Source: Nitrospirota bacterium
GTDB lineage: Bacteria; Nitrospirota; Thermodesulfovibrionia; Thermodesulfovibrionales; JdFR-88
Length of the DNA stretch: 40,354 nt
Assembly (NCBI GenBank): GCA_014874185.1
Contig: JACWAF010000022.1
Coordinates: 1-40,354 of the forward strand
Direction: 5' to 3'
This document shows, in pieces, positions 15,579 to 23,000 of this stretch. The position numbers and the translations under genes were made by a program. Position 1 is the stretch's first letter; the number at the start of each line of letters is the position of its first letter. The notes under the pieces are model-generated. The model saw only the letters and a program-made list of their open reading frames with translations, did not search any database and was not told the origin of the DNA.

Positions 15579-15606
15579 TTGGTTTTGATCTTGAAAACGT
15601 TATTAT
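15579..15606 (+). promoter_or_regulatory. Possible promoter of the histidine kinase gene
   Basis: TTGGTT (15579-15584), a 16-bp spacer and TATTAT (15601-15606) lie 31 bp before ATG 15637. The -35 match is weak. Confidence 0.3.
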
Positions 15607-15636
15607 CTTTTTTTAATACGGAATGCCGGGAAGACA

Positions 15637-18600
15637 ATGAGTAAATCAAAGAGGACAGGCCGGGACCTCTTCCCGGATGCGGAGAGCCTGAATTACAGCA
15701 TCAGGAAATCCCGCGATGCCCTGCGGTCCGGCGGTCCGGACTCCAGGTTTTTCTACCTCCTGGACGAGTTGCCCGCCCTTGTCTATCTGCAGGGGCCGGA
15801 CCATTCGATAAAATATGCCAACCGCCGCTTCCGGGAGCAGATGGGGGACTTCGAAGGGAAGAAATGCTACGATTTCTTCTCGGACGGCAAAGCCACCTGT
15901 GAACCCTGCCACGCAAAAGAGGTCTTTGAAAGCGGAAGTCCCTCGAAAAGGGAGTGGGTGTCCGAGAGCGGCAAATGCTACGAAATCTACGCTTGTTCCT
16001 TCAGGGATGCGGACGGCTGTCCTCTCCTTCTCAAGCTGGCCATAGACGTAACCGGACACAAAGAGATGGAAACGCTGACCAACCTGTTCATGAGCTCCGC
16101 GCCGGTCGGCCTGACCATACTGGACGAGGATTGCCGTTACCTGAAGATAAACGATTATCTGGCTTTCATGCACGGCAAAGCTCCCGCCGAGCATATAGGC
16201 AAATCGATATTCGAGATAATCCCCGCCCTTGCGCCCTCGATAAAGAAGGCCGTGGACAAGGTCATCCAGACCGGCGAAGCCGTCCTGCATGGAGAGTTCA
16301 CCGGGCAGAGCGGCGGGTTAAAAAGAGACGTCCTCGTCTCCTATTTCCCCCTGTTCATGGGGAAGGCCGCCAGGGCCGTGGGCGTATTCGTGCTGGACAT
16401 AACCGAGCGCAAAAGGGTCGAGCAGGCCCTTATGGAAAGCGAAGAGAAATACCGCCGGATCGTCGATACCGCGCAGGAGGGCATCTGGGGGTTCGACCGG
16501 GAGATGAAGACGAATTTCATCAATCATGCGATGGCCTCCATGCTGGGCCGCGAAGTGGATGAGGTGCTTGGCCGCCCCTATTCCGATTTCACGGCTGAAG
16601 ACCGGGCGGCCCCTATGACCGGGATGGAACGGCATAAAAAGGGAACCAGGGAGACCTTCGATGCCAGGCTGATAAAAAAAGACGGCTCGGAGATTTGGCT
16701 CCGGGGCTCGGCCTCCCCCTTCTTCAGTGAAAGCGGCGAGCATGAAGGCAGACTGTGCATGTTCTTCGACATCACGGACAGGAAACTGGCCGAAAGCGCC
16801 CTGAGGGAATCCAACGAACTGTTCGAGAAAATCTTCTCCGGGATACACCTGCATATTGCCTGCCTGGACAGGGACTTCAATTTCATACGGGTGAACGAGG
16901 CCTATGCAAGGGCGGACGGAAGACCCGTTGATTTCTTCCCCGGGAAAAACCACTTCGACCTCTACCCCAGTGATGAGAACAGGGCTGTTTTTGTAAATAC
17001 GGTTGAAACGGGCCAGCCCTTTACAACCTTCGAGAAGGCCTTCGAGTCTCCCGGCCATCCCGAGCGGGGGATAACCTACTGTGACTGGAGCCTTATGCCG
17101 GTAAAAGGCCCGGACGGGGTTGTGAACGGCCTCATACTGAGCGTTCTGGACGTGACCGACCGGAAGCGGGCGGAAGAGCTGCGCGTCCACAGGGACAACC
17201 TCGAAGGGCTGGTGGAAGAGAGGACGGCCGAACTGAAGATGTCGAACGAGCAGCTTTCCTCGGAAATAGCCCTCCGGATAAAGACCGAACAGACCTTGCA
17301 GGAGAGGATAAAGGAGATAAACTGCCTCTATTCGGCAAGCAATGTGCTGGGGAGGCAGGACCTTTCCATCGATGAAATGCTCCAGCAGCTTGTTGAGATA
17401 GTGCCATTTTCGTTCAGGTTCCCGGAGCACGCCTGCGCGCGCATATTCTTTGCCGGGGCCGAGTTCAAGTCCCCCTGCTACGCCGAGAGCCCTGTGAACT
17501 GCGAAGCCCCCATAACCGTCCTTGGCAGGGAAATAGGCTCGGTGCGGATATATTACAGGGAAGAGGTGAAAGGGCTGTTCCCGGACCCCTTCGTCAGGGA
17601 GGAAAGGGAGCTTCTGAAGGCCGTTTCACTCCGCATCTCGGAGATGGTGGAGAGAAAGCAGGCCGAAGAGGAAAGGGCCAGGCTGGTGACCGCGATAGAG
17701 TCCAGTGCAGATGCCACTTTCATAACCGACCCTGACGGGATGGTCCAGTACGTAAACCCGGCTTTCGAGAAGATTACGGGTTTTGACCGCAAGGAAGTCA
17801 TCGGCGGACCGCTGGACATCCTTTCCGGCGGGCAGCAGGGGCCGGCCGGGATGTGGGACACCCTGAAGGCCGGGAAGACATGGTCGGGCAATCTCGAAAA
17901 CAGAAAAAGGGACGGCACCGTCTACAATGAGGAGGTAACGGTCAGCCCCGTCAGGGCAAGGACGGGCGACCTGATGAACCTTATCGTGATAAAACGGGAC
18001 GTGACCGAAAAGATGAGGCTGGAATCGATCGCCGAGGCCGTGAACTCCATGAATAACGTGGGGTATATATTCTCCGGCATACGGCACGAGATAGGCAACC
18101 CGGTGAACTCCATGAAGACCACCCTGAGCGTCCTCAGAAACAAGCTGGGCGAATGTTCAAGGGAGACCGTCAGCACCTACATAGAACGGATGCTGGCGGA
18201 AATAACCAGGCTCGAATACCTGTTAAAGGCCCTGAAGAGCTTTAACATGTACGAGACGCCGGAGATCAAGCTCCTGCAGGTGAACAACTTCATCAAGATA
18301 TTCGTCTCGCTGATAAGCGGCGACATAGAAAAGAAAGGGATCAGGCTGGAGACCAGCCTTGAGAAGGACCTCGAATACATATATGCCGACCCGAGGGCGC
18401 TCCAGCAGGTCCTTCTGAACGTGCTTACAAATGCGTTCGATTCGCTGGAAGGCGTCCATGAGCCAAGGATACAGATAAAGGTCATGCGGATCTCCCCTCT
18501 GGCAATAATCAGGATCAGCGATAACGGCTGCGGGATGAATGAAAAGGAGACGAGCGAGCTTTTCAGGCCCTTTTACACAACAAAGGCGCACGGCACGGGG

Positions 18601-18726
18601 CTGGGGCTTATGATAACAAAGAAGATGCTGGCCAAGATGAACGGGCATATCGAGATCAGCAGCCGCAAGGGCGAAGGCACGGCCGTGGATATTTTCATAC
18701 CGGAGGGATCGGTTGACGGGGATTAA
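15637..18726 (+). CDS. Cytoplasmic multi-PAS sensor histidine kinase
   Basis: The 1029-residue kinase has no membrane segment or signal peptide. Domains in order: PAS (about 43-140), PAS (150-256), PAS (272-380), PAS (395-507), each ending in the D-[IV]-T-x-[RH]-K hinge; a coiled coil (510-560); a GAF-like domain (about 561-668); a fifth PAS (681-790); a dimerisation helix with phospho-acceptor H817 in IRHEIGNPVNS; and a HATPase domain with N-box NVLTNAFDS (about 927), DNGCGM (962) and GTGLGL (987). The first PAS has a Cys cluster (C..., CEPCH) that could sense redox or metal. Its 3' end overlaps the NtrC-type regulator gene by 14 bases, so the two are certainly a cognate pair. The signal is unknown. 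Confidence 0.95.
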   Translation: MSKSKRTGRDLFPDAESLNYSIRKSRDALRSGGPDSRFFYLLDELPALVYLQGPDHSIKYANRRFREQMGDFEGKKCYDFFSDGKATCEPCHAKEVFESGSPSKREWVSESGKCYEIYACSFRDADGCPLLLKLAIDVTGHKEMETLTNLFMSSAPVGLTILDEDCRYLKINDYLAFMHGKAPAEHIGKSIFEIIPALAPSIKKAVDKVIQTGEAVLHGEFTGQSGGLKRDVLVSYFPLFMGKAARAVGVFVLDITERKRVEQALMESEEKYRRIVDTAQEGIWGFDREMKTNFINHAMASMLGREVDEVLGRPYSDFTAEDRAAPMTGMERHKKGTRETFDARLIKKDGSEIWLRGSASPFFSESGEHEGRLCMFFDITDRKLAESALRESNELFEKIFSGIHLHIACLDRDFNFIRVNEAYARADGRPVDFFPGKNHFDLYPSDENRAVFVNTVETGQPFTTFEKAFESPGHPERGITYCDWSLMPVKGPDGVVNGLILSVLDVTDRKRAEELRVHRDNLEGLVEERTAELKMSNEQLSSEIALRIKTEQTLQERIKEINCLYSASNVLGRQDLSIDEMLQQLVEIVPFSFRFPEHACARIFFAGAEFKSPCYAESPVNCEAPITVLGREIGSVRIYYREEVKGLFPDPFVREERELLKAVSLRISEMVERKQAEEERARLVTAIESSADATFITDPDGMVQYVNPAFEKITGFDRKEVIGGPLDILSGGQQGPAGMWDTLKAGKTWSGNLENRKRDGTVYNEEVTVSPVRARTGDLMNLIVIKRDVTEKMRLESIAEAVNSMNNVGYIFSGIRHEIGNPVNSMKTTLSVLRNKLGECSRETVSTYIERMLAEITRLEYLLKALKSFNMYETPEIKLLQVNNFIKIFVSLISGDIEKKGIRLETSLEKDLEYIYADPRALQQVLLNVLTNAFDSLEGVHEPRIQIKVMRISPLAIIRISDNGCGMNEKETSELFRPFYTTKAHGTGLGLMITKKMLAKMNGHIEISSRKGEGTAVDIFIPEGSVDGD

Positions 18727-20068
18727 AGGAAGAAAAAGGATACTGATAATAGACGACGACAGGATATTCTCGGATACCCTGCGGGAATATCTTATGCGGG
18801 ACGGCATCGAAGTGCTCTCCGCCTATACGGGCGCCGAGGGCCTGAAGACCAGTTCCGAGGGCAACCTGGATGTGATCCTGCTTGATCAGAAGCTGCCGGA
18901 TGCCGAAGGCCATACCCTCTGCCCCTCCGTGCTGAAGAACAATGAGAACGCGAAGATAATATTCATTACCGCCCACGCCAGCTTCGAGGGCGCGGTGCAG
19001 GCGATAAAGGCCGGCGCCTTCAACTATATTTCCAAGCCCTTCGAGCTGGAGGAGATGGAGCTGGCCATAGAGCAGGCCCTGAGGACCTCCGAACTGGAAA
19101 GGGTCGAGCAGCTGAGGAGATACGAGCTGGACAGGGAAAGCGAAGAGGCAACCCTGATCGGCGAAGACGGCGGGCTTTCGGGGATTCTGGCGATAGTCAA
19201 CTCGGCGGCCAAATCCGATGCCCCCGCCCTTATAACCGGCGAGACCGGAACGGGCAAGAACGTTGTGGCAAAGGCCATACATTTCAGGAGCGCCCTGGCC
19301 CGGAGCCCCTTTATCAGCATCAACTGCGCCGCCCTGCCCGAAAACCTGATTGAGGCCGAGCTGTTCGGCTACGAAAAAGGGGCCTTTACCGGGGCGGTAT
19401 CCTCCAAACGGAGCATCTTCGAGATGGCCGAGGGGGGGACGCTCTTCCTGGACGAAATAGGGGAGATGCCCATGCACCTCCAGTCGAAGCTCCTTGGCGT
19501 GCTGGAGGACAAAAAGATAAGGAGGCTGGGGGGCGAGTCTTTCAAGTCCGTCAACGTGCGCATAATTGCCGCCACCGGGGTGAACCTCGAGGGCGTGCTG
19601 GACAGTAAATTCCGCAAGGACCTCTATTTCCGCATCAGCGTAATACGCATCCATATACCCCCGCTGAGGGAGCGCACCGAGGACATACCGGAGCTTTGCT
19701 CCTATCTCCTGAAGAAGATAGGGGCCAGGGACCTCGTCCTGCCCGAACCGGAGATTGAAAAATTGAAGAGTTATAAATGGCCCGGCAACGTAAGGGAGCT
19801 GAGGAACGTGCTGGAAAGGGCGCTTATCCTCCAGAAAGGCTCGATCCGGCCATCGGAGCTCCTCTGCCCGCCCTCTGTTCAGCAACCCCAGTCAAAGCTC
19901 TTCGGCACGGGCGGGGCCCCGGAGATAGAACCCCTCATCGAAGTGGAAAAAAATTATATCAGGCAGGCGCTTGCGCGTCTTTCGGGCAATTACACAAAGA
20001 CGGCCAGGGCCCTCGGCGTGTCCCTCTCCACCCTGAAAAGGAAGATCAAGGAATACGGCCTAAAATGA
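18713..20068 (+). CDS. NtrC-type sigma-54-dependent response regulator
   Basis: The 451 residues show the full three-domain plan. REC: D14-D16 acidic cluster, phospho-acceptor D58 in ILLDQKLPD, T86, K108. AAA+: Walker A GETGTGK (176-182), the sigma-54-contacting GAFTGA loop (223-228), Walker B GGTLFLDEIGE (241-251), and RRLGGE and FRKDLYFRI with the arginine-finger region. C-terminal Fis-type helix-turn-helix: NYTKTARALGVSLSTLKRKIKEYGL. It activates sigma-54 RNA polymerase after phosphorylation by the kinase just upstream. The start is a TTG inside the kinase gene, five bases after GGAGGG. A canonical -24/-12 promoter lies 109 bp downstream, so the neighbouring operon is the obvious target. 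Confidence 0.97.
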   Translation: MTGIKGRKRILIIDDDRIFSDTLREYLMRDGIEVLSAYTGAEGLKTSSEGNLDVILLDQKLPDAEGHTLCPSVLKNNENAKIIFITAHASFEGAVQAIKAGAFNYISKPFELEEMELAIEQALRTSELERVEQLRRYELDRESEEATLIGEDGGLSGILAIVNSAAKSDAPALITGETGTGKNVVAKAIHFRSALARSPFISINCAALPENLIEAELFGYEKGAFTGAVSSKRSIFEMAEGGTLFLDEIGEMPMHLQSKLLGVLEDKKIRRLGGESFKSVNVRIIAATGVNLEGVLDSKFRKDLYFRISVIRIHIPPLRERTEDIPELCSYLLKKIGARDLVLPEPEIEKLKSYKWPGNVRELRNVLERALILQKGSIRPSELLCPPSVQQPQSKLFGTGGAPEIEPLIEVEKNYIRQALARLSGNYTKTARALGVSLSTLKRKIKEYGLK

Positions 20069-20070
20069 GC

Positions 20071-20093
20071 GGGTGGTTCAAAATGAACCGCCC
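20071..20093 (+). promoter_or_regulatory. Dyad GGGTGGTTCA-AAA-TGAACCGCCC, putative activator site
   Basis: Ten-base arms with one mismatch surround AAA; the core GGTTCA/TGAACC is perfect. It lies two bases after the regulator's stop codon and is centred about 120 bp upstream of the predicted sigma-54 start point, the usual place for an NtrC-type upstream activating site. As RNA it could also fold into a stem, but no T-run follows, so a terminator is less likely. Confidence 0.5.
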
Positions 20094-20176
20094 ATAATAG
20101 TTTCATACCTGCCCGCAAAAAAGGTTTGCAGCCGTAACCCTTTATTTTTTCAGACTTTTCCCCAATAGGTCATTTC

Positions 20177-20192
20177 TGGCATGTCCTTTGCA
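20177..20192 (+). promoter_or_regulatory. Sigma-54 (-24/-12) promoter
   Basis: TGGCATG-TCCT-TTGCA matches the sigma-54 consensus TGGCACG-N4-TTGCA with one change. The invariant GG and GC are separated by exactly 10 bases. The GC at 20190-20191 puts the start point at about 20203, next to the ATG at 20204. Confidence 0.85.
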
Positions 20193-20203
20193 TATAAAGA
20201 GGC

Positions 20204-20686
20204 ATGCAAAACGGAAAAAAGAGCATACTCCTTGTAGACGACGAGATGCCGTTTCTGCTCTCGCTCTCCGAGGGCCTGCAATTCTCCGAGGAGGACATCT
20301 CAGTCCACATCGCCGCAAACGGAAAGAAGGCGGTCGAGGTCTTGTGCTCGGAACATCTGGACCTGGTAATAACGGACCTGAAGATGCCGGAGATGGACGG
20401 GTTTGAGCTTATGGACTACATGCGTGAGCATTTCCCCCTGATACCGGTAATCGTCATGACGGCATACGACGTGCCAGGCCTGCAGGGCAAGCTGGCCCAG
20501 GACCAGGTGCACTCGTTTATCGAAAAGCCGCTGGACCTTGATGGACTGACGGGCAGGATAAGGGACGCCCTGGGCAGAAGCGGCGGAGGCGGCTATCCGG
20601 TCTTCGAGATGGAGAACCTCTTCGGCGACAACGTCTTCCCGCCGGCCAAGTGGTTCGCGCTCAAAAAACACGTGAGATTTTTTTAA
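20204..20686 (+). CDS. Single-domain response regulator (CheY-like)
   Basis: The 160-residue receiver protein has acidic pair D12/D13, phospho-acceptor D58 in LVITDLKMPEMDG, T86 and K108 in FIEKPL, all canonical. A short Gly-rich hinge is followed by a 30-residue tail (about 131-160: FEMENLFGDNVFPPAKWFALKK in part) with no recognisable output domain. It is the first gene behind the sigma-54 promoter, and no upstream in-frame start is possible because of a TAA at 20195. It could relay or buffer phosphate from the adjacent kinase. No Shine-Dalgarno stands at a normal distance. Confidence 0.9.
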   Translation: MQNGKKSILLVDDEMPFLLSLSEGLQFSEEDISVHIAANGKKAVEVLCSEHLDLVITDLKMPEMDGFELMDYMREHFPLIPVIVMTAYDVPGLQGKLAQDQVHSFIEKPLDLDGLTGRIRDALGRSGGGGYPVFEMENLFGDNVFPPAKWFALKKHVRFF

Positions 20687-20702
20687 AAGAGGAGGACAAA
20701 AG

Positions 20703-20993
20703 ATGAAGAACCTGCTGGAAAGACCGCTCGAAAGCCAAAAAAAGACAACCGGTTACGGGAGATCGCTTCCCCCGGTGCGGAAGGAATCCATGAAGGCGCT
20801 GGCCGAGGCGATGATCCTTCAGTCCATGGAAGACTTCTGGAGCAGCGCCTACAAGAACGAGAGCATGGAGTTCTTCAAGGGAGAGGGCTTCCATATCTGC
20901 GCGGAAATGGCCGGCATGGGCAGGGAAGACCAGATGAAGGTGCTCCAGATGCTTGCCGATCCCATGCAGAATGATATTGAAGAAGGGAGGTAG
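20703..20993 (+). CDS. Hypothetical helical protein in the sigma-54 operon
   Basis: A 96-residue protein preceded by a strong GAGGAGG ribosome-binding site. The first 25 residues are basic and polar; the rest is Met/Glu-rich and helical (MKALAEAMILQSMEDFWSS, then GEGFHICAEMAGMGREDQMK). No membrane segment, signal peptide or catalytic motif is seen and I recognise no family. It lies 16 bp after the CheY-like gene and is probably cotranscribed, so it may be an effector or partner of that regulator. Confidence 0.75.
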   Translation: MKNLLERPLESQKKTTGYGRSLPPVRKESMKALAEAMILQSMEDFWSSAYKNESMEFFKGEGFHICAEMAGMGREDQMKVLQMLADPMQNDIEEGR

Positions 20994-21002
20994 ACGCTAG
21001 GC

Positions 21003-21218
21003 ATGCCCGCGACACTCAAGGTCAACTGCTGGGATTACAACAATTGCGAAAAAGCGCTGAGGAGAGACTGCCCGGCCTATCCAAACGCCGGAAGGGTCTG
21101 TTTCGTTGTGGAAGGGACCAGATGCAAAGGGATAATGCAGGGTCCTTATTCTGAAAAGATCAACGATTGCCGCGAATGTGAATTCTATAAAGGGATGATA
21201 TTAAAGAAATGCATTTAG
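21003..21218 (+). CDS. Small Cys-rich protein (CW-C-CPAYP type)
   Basis: The 71-residue protein has eight Cys in a spaced pattern: NCWDYNNCEK, DCPAYP, RVCFVVEGTRCKG, DCRECEFYKG and KKCI. This CWxxxxC ... CPAYPxxGRxCWxVxGTxC ... CxxCEFYK signature recurs, from memory, as a stand-alone protein or as a tail of signalling and chemotaxis proteins in deltaproteobacteria and relatives, where it probably binds an iron-sulfur cluster or zinc. It is third in the sigma-54 operon. No export signal is visible, so it is cytoplasmic. Confidence 0.8.
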   Translation: MPATLKVNCWDYNNCEKALRRDCPAYPNAGRVCFVVEGTRCKGIMQGPYSEKINDCRECEFYKGMILKKCI

Positions 21219-21229
21219 GGAGGCGCTTC

Positions 21230-21448
21230 TTGTCTTCACTCAGAAAAGGGCTTGTCCTGGTAAACAACAAACTGAGCAAAAAAGGCGTCGTAATAGATTG
21301 GGGCCGGATGGGCGGAATCAAACACCGCCCTTACATGCTGGACAGCAAAGAGGCCGCCGACGCCGTAAGGGTCTGGACCGGGAACAGGATAGAGGTCTGG
21401 CCCCTTGCCGAGGTCGCCGAAGACGCCCGCCTTTCAACCGCTAACTGA
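21230..21448 (+). CDS. Small protein of unknown function, end of sigma-54 operon
   Basis: No family is recognised. The product is basic at the start (SSLRKGLVLVNNKLSKKG) and acidic at the end, with GGIKHRPYMLDSKEAADAVRVWTG in the middle; it could fold as a small alpha/beta domain. An ATG at 21209 would overlap the preceding gene by 10 bases, but GGGAGG at 21218-21223 fits the TTG at 21230 better, giving about 72 residues. Last gene before a 97-bp gap. Confidence 0.65.
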   Translation: MSSLRKGLVLVNNKLSKKGVVIDWGRMGGIKHRPYMLDSKEAADAVRVWTGNRIEVWPLAEVAEDARLSTAN

Positions 21449-21480
21449 AGTTTTTCCAAAAAGGTTTCAAAAAGTTTCCA

Positions 21481-21509
21481 TTGACCCATCCCCCCTTTTT
21501 TGATAGGGT
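21481..21509 (+). promoter_or_regulatory. Possible promoter of the PA2779-like trio
   Basis: TTGACC (21481-21486), a 17-bp spacer ending in an extended -10 TGA, and TAGGGT (21504-21509). The -10 match is poor but TGn is present. CAGGAGGG follows just before ATG 21546. Confidence 0.35.
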
Positions 21510-21545
21510 TTTCGCGGGGAACTTTCTTTCATCAGGAGGGTATGA

Positions 21546-21938
21546 ATGAACAGGCTTCCTTACCCCAAATACGTAATCTGGTATATGGTTTTTGTAATAT
21601 TAATGATTGGGATCGCACCCCGGGCGGAAGCCGGACTGGCCCCCTCGGCCACTTTGACCCTGCCTAAGGCGGACAGGGCCCAGGACATGCAAAAAGTTCA
21701 GCAGATACTGGAAAAGAAGATGATAAGGGAGAGGCTGGCACAGTTGGGGTTCAGGCAGGGGGAGATCAAATCAAGGCTGGACCAGATGAGCGACCAGCAA
21801 TTGCACCAGTTCGCCCAGAGGCTGGACCAGATCAAGGTGGGCGGAGACGGGGTTGGCATCGTAATAGCCGTCCTCGTGATAATTGTCCTTGTCGTGCTTC
21901 TGCTGCAACTGACGGGCCACAGGGTGCGGATCACCTAA
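21546..21938 (+). CDS. PA2779-family small membrane protein
   Basis: The 130-residue protein has an N-terminal hydrophobic signal or anchor segment (about 8-28, ending RAEAG, a possible signal peptidase site), an amphipathic Gln/Lys-rich stretch with RERLAQLGFRQGEIKSRLDQMS (about 60-81), and a second strongly hydrophobic segment (VGIVIAVLVIIVLVVLLLQL) near the C-terminus. This layout matches proteins annotated PA2779 family or DUF6627, usually encoded next to a PA2778-type C39 peptidase as here. The role is unknown; location is the cell envelope. Confidence 0.85.
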   Translation: MNRLPYPKYVIWYMVFVILMIGIAPRAEAGLAPSATLTLPKADRAQDMQKVQQILEKKMIRERLAQLGFRQGEIKSRLDQMSDQQLHQFAQRLDQIKVGGDGVGIVIAVLVIIVLVVLLLQLTGHRVRIT

Positions 21939-21941
21939 AAA

Positions 21942-22502
21942 TTGATTAAAAGGATTCTTTCAGGCCGCAGGGGCGCACGAGTGCGCCCCTGCTTTTTGCT
22001 TCTTGCCCTTTTAATAACCGGCGCCTGCGCCGGCGGGGCGGGCGTAAAGGACACGGACAGCGTCCACATGGTCAGAAGCGTCCCTTTCTTTCCGCAGGAA
22101 GCGTACCAGTGCGGTCCGGCATCGCTGGCTGGCGCGCTTGGTTTTTTGGGTCTGAAAGCGACTCCGTCCAAAATAGCCAAAGACATATACAGCAGCGGCG
22201 CTCGCGGGGTGCTCAATATAGACCTAGTCCTCTACGCGCAGAGGAAGGGGCTCCAGTCCAGGCAATACAGGGGCGGACTGGAAGACCTGAAGAGAAAAAT
22301 AGATTCCGGCACTCCCGTCATAGTTATGACGCGCGTGTGGCCCGCCTTCCTGGGGAAGGGCCATTTCATGCTGGTCAAGGGCTATTCCGCGCGGTACATA
22401 ATCGCCAACTCCGGCAGGACCGAGTCCCTTGAGATACCCGTTGACAAGTTCATGAAAGCCTGGCGGGACGAGGACTACTGGACCCTTCTCATAACAAAAT
22501 GA
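21942..22502 (+). CDS. PA2778-like C39-family cysteine peptidase, lipoprotein-like
   Basis: The 186-residue protein has a basic start, a hydrophobic core (LLLALLITGAC) and a Cys that could be lipidated, although T-G-A-C is not an ideal lipobox. The mature part is a papain-like C39 domain: catalytic C57 in YQCGPASLAGAL, H141 in GKGHFMLV and N156 in IIANSG, with the oxyanion Gln likely Q52 or Q56. C39 domains cut leader peptides or Gly-Gly sites, but stand-alone envelope members have unknown substrates. The start is a TTG four bases after the preceding stop. It overlaps the TPR lipoprotein gene by four bases. Confidence 0.85.
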   Translation: MIKRILSGRRGARVRPCFLLLALLITGACAGGAGVKDTDSVHMVRSVPFFPQEAYQCGPASLAGALGFLGLKATPSKIAKDIYSSGARGVLNIDLVLYAQRKGLQSRQYRGGLEDLKRKIDSGTPVIVMTRVWPAFLGKGHFMLVKGYSARYIIANSGRTESLEIPVDKFMKAWRDEDYWTLLITK

Positions 22503-22960
22503 AAAAGACCATACACCTTCTTTCAGTCCTGCTTTTTGTACTTCTGGCGGCCTGCTCGATGATGCCGAAGATACATATCCTCTCAGACCCCCTCACTCCG
22601 CAGGAGCACCTCAATCTGGGGGTGGCCTACGAGGAAAAAGGCGAGCTGGACAACGCGATAAGGGAATATAATCTCGCCGCAAAAAAACTGAAAGCGCCCG
22701 CATACTTCAATCTTGGCAACGCCTATTTCAAGAAAGGCGAGTACGGGAAGGCGGAGGACTACTATAAAAAGGCCATAAAGAAAGACCCCCGCATGGCCGG
22801 CGCCTGCAACAATCTGGCCTGGCTTTACTACACAAGAAAAATAAAACTGGACCAGGCCGAGGAGCTTGCGAGAAAGGCCATCCGCCTCAGCCCGGAAAAG
22901 TCCTCAATCTATGAAGATACGCTGAAAAAGATACAGGAGCTTAAAAATAAAACTATCTAG
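22499..22960 (+). CDS. TPR-repeat lipoprotein
   Basis: The 153-residue precursor has a Lys-rich start and a clear lipobox (LLAAC, Cys19), so it is probably a lipoprotein. Three TPR units follow: HLNLGVAYEEKGELDNAIREYNLA (about 37-60), YFNLGNAYFKKGEYGKAEDYYKKA and ACNNLAWLYYTRKIKLDQAEELARKA. It overlaps the C39-peptidase gene (ATGA), forming with it and the PA2779-like gene a conserved-looking trio. The TPRs probably dock the peptidase or its substrate. Confidence 0.88.
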   Translation: MKKTIHLLSVLLFVLLAACSMMPKIHILSDPLTPQEHLNLGVAYEEKGELDNAIREYNLAAKKLKAPAYFNLGNAYFKKGEYGKAEDYYKKAIKKDPRMAGACNNLAWLYYTRKIKLDQAEELARKAIRLSPEKSSIYEDTLKKIQELKNKTI

Positions 22961-22961
22961 C

Positions 22962-23000
22962 TAAAAAAATCCGGGTTGAGCCCTGGTTATTCTTTTTTCT
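22962..23000. terminator. Possible bidirectional terminator between convergent genes
   Basis: An A-run (22963-22969), a CCGGG-ttga-GCCCTGG hairpin with one bulge, and a T-rich run (about 22988-23000) lie between the TPR lipoprotein gene and the convergent pseudokinase gene, whose 3' end overlaps the T-run. The stem is short. Confidence 0.35.

Noticed and set aside
15880-15920. CxxCH (CEPCH) as a c-type haem site in the histidine kinase
   Set aside because: The protein has no signal peptide or membrane segment, and covalent haem attachment occurs outside the cytoplasm. The motif fits a Cys-rich PAS variant better.
20071-20093. Intrinsic terminator after the NtrC-type regulator gene
   Set aside because: The stem is strong enough, but it is followed by ATAATAGTTTCATA rather than a T-run. 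An activator site fits the downstream sigma-54 promoter better, though a dual role is not excluded.
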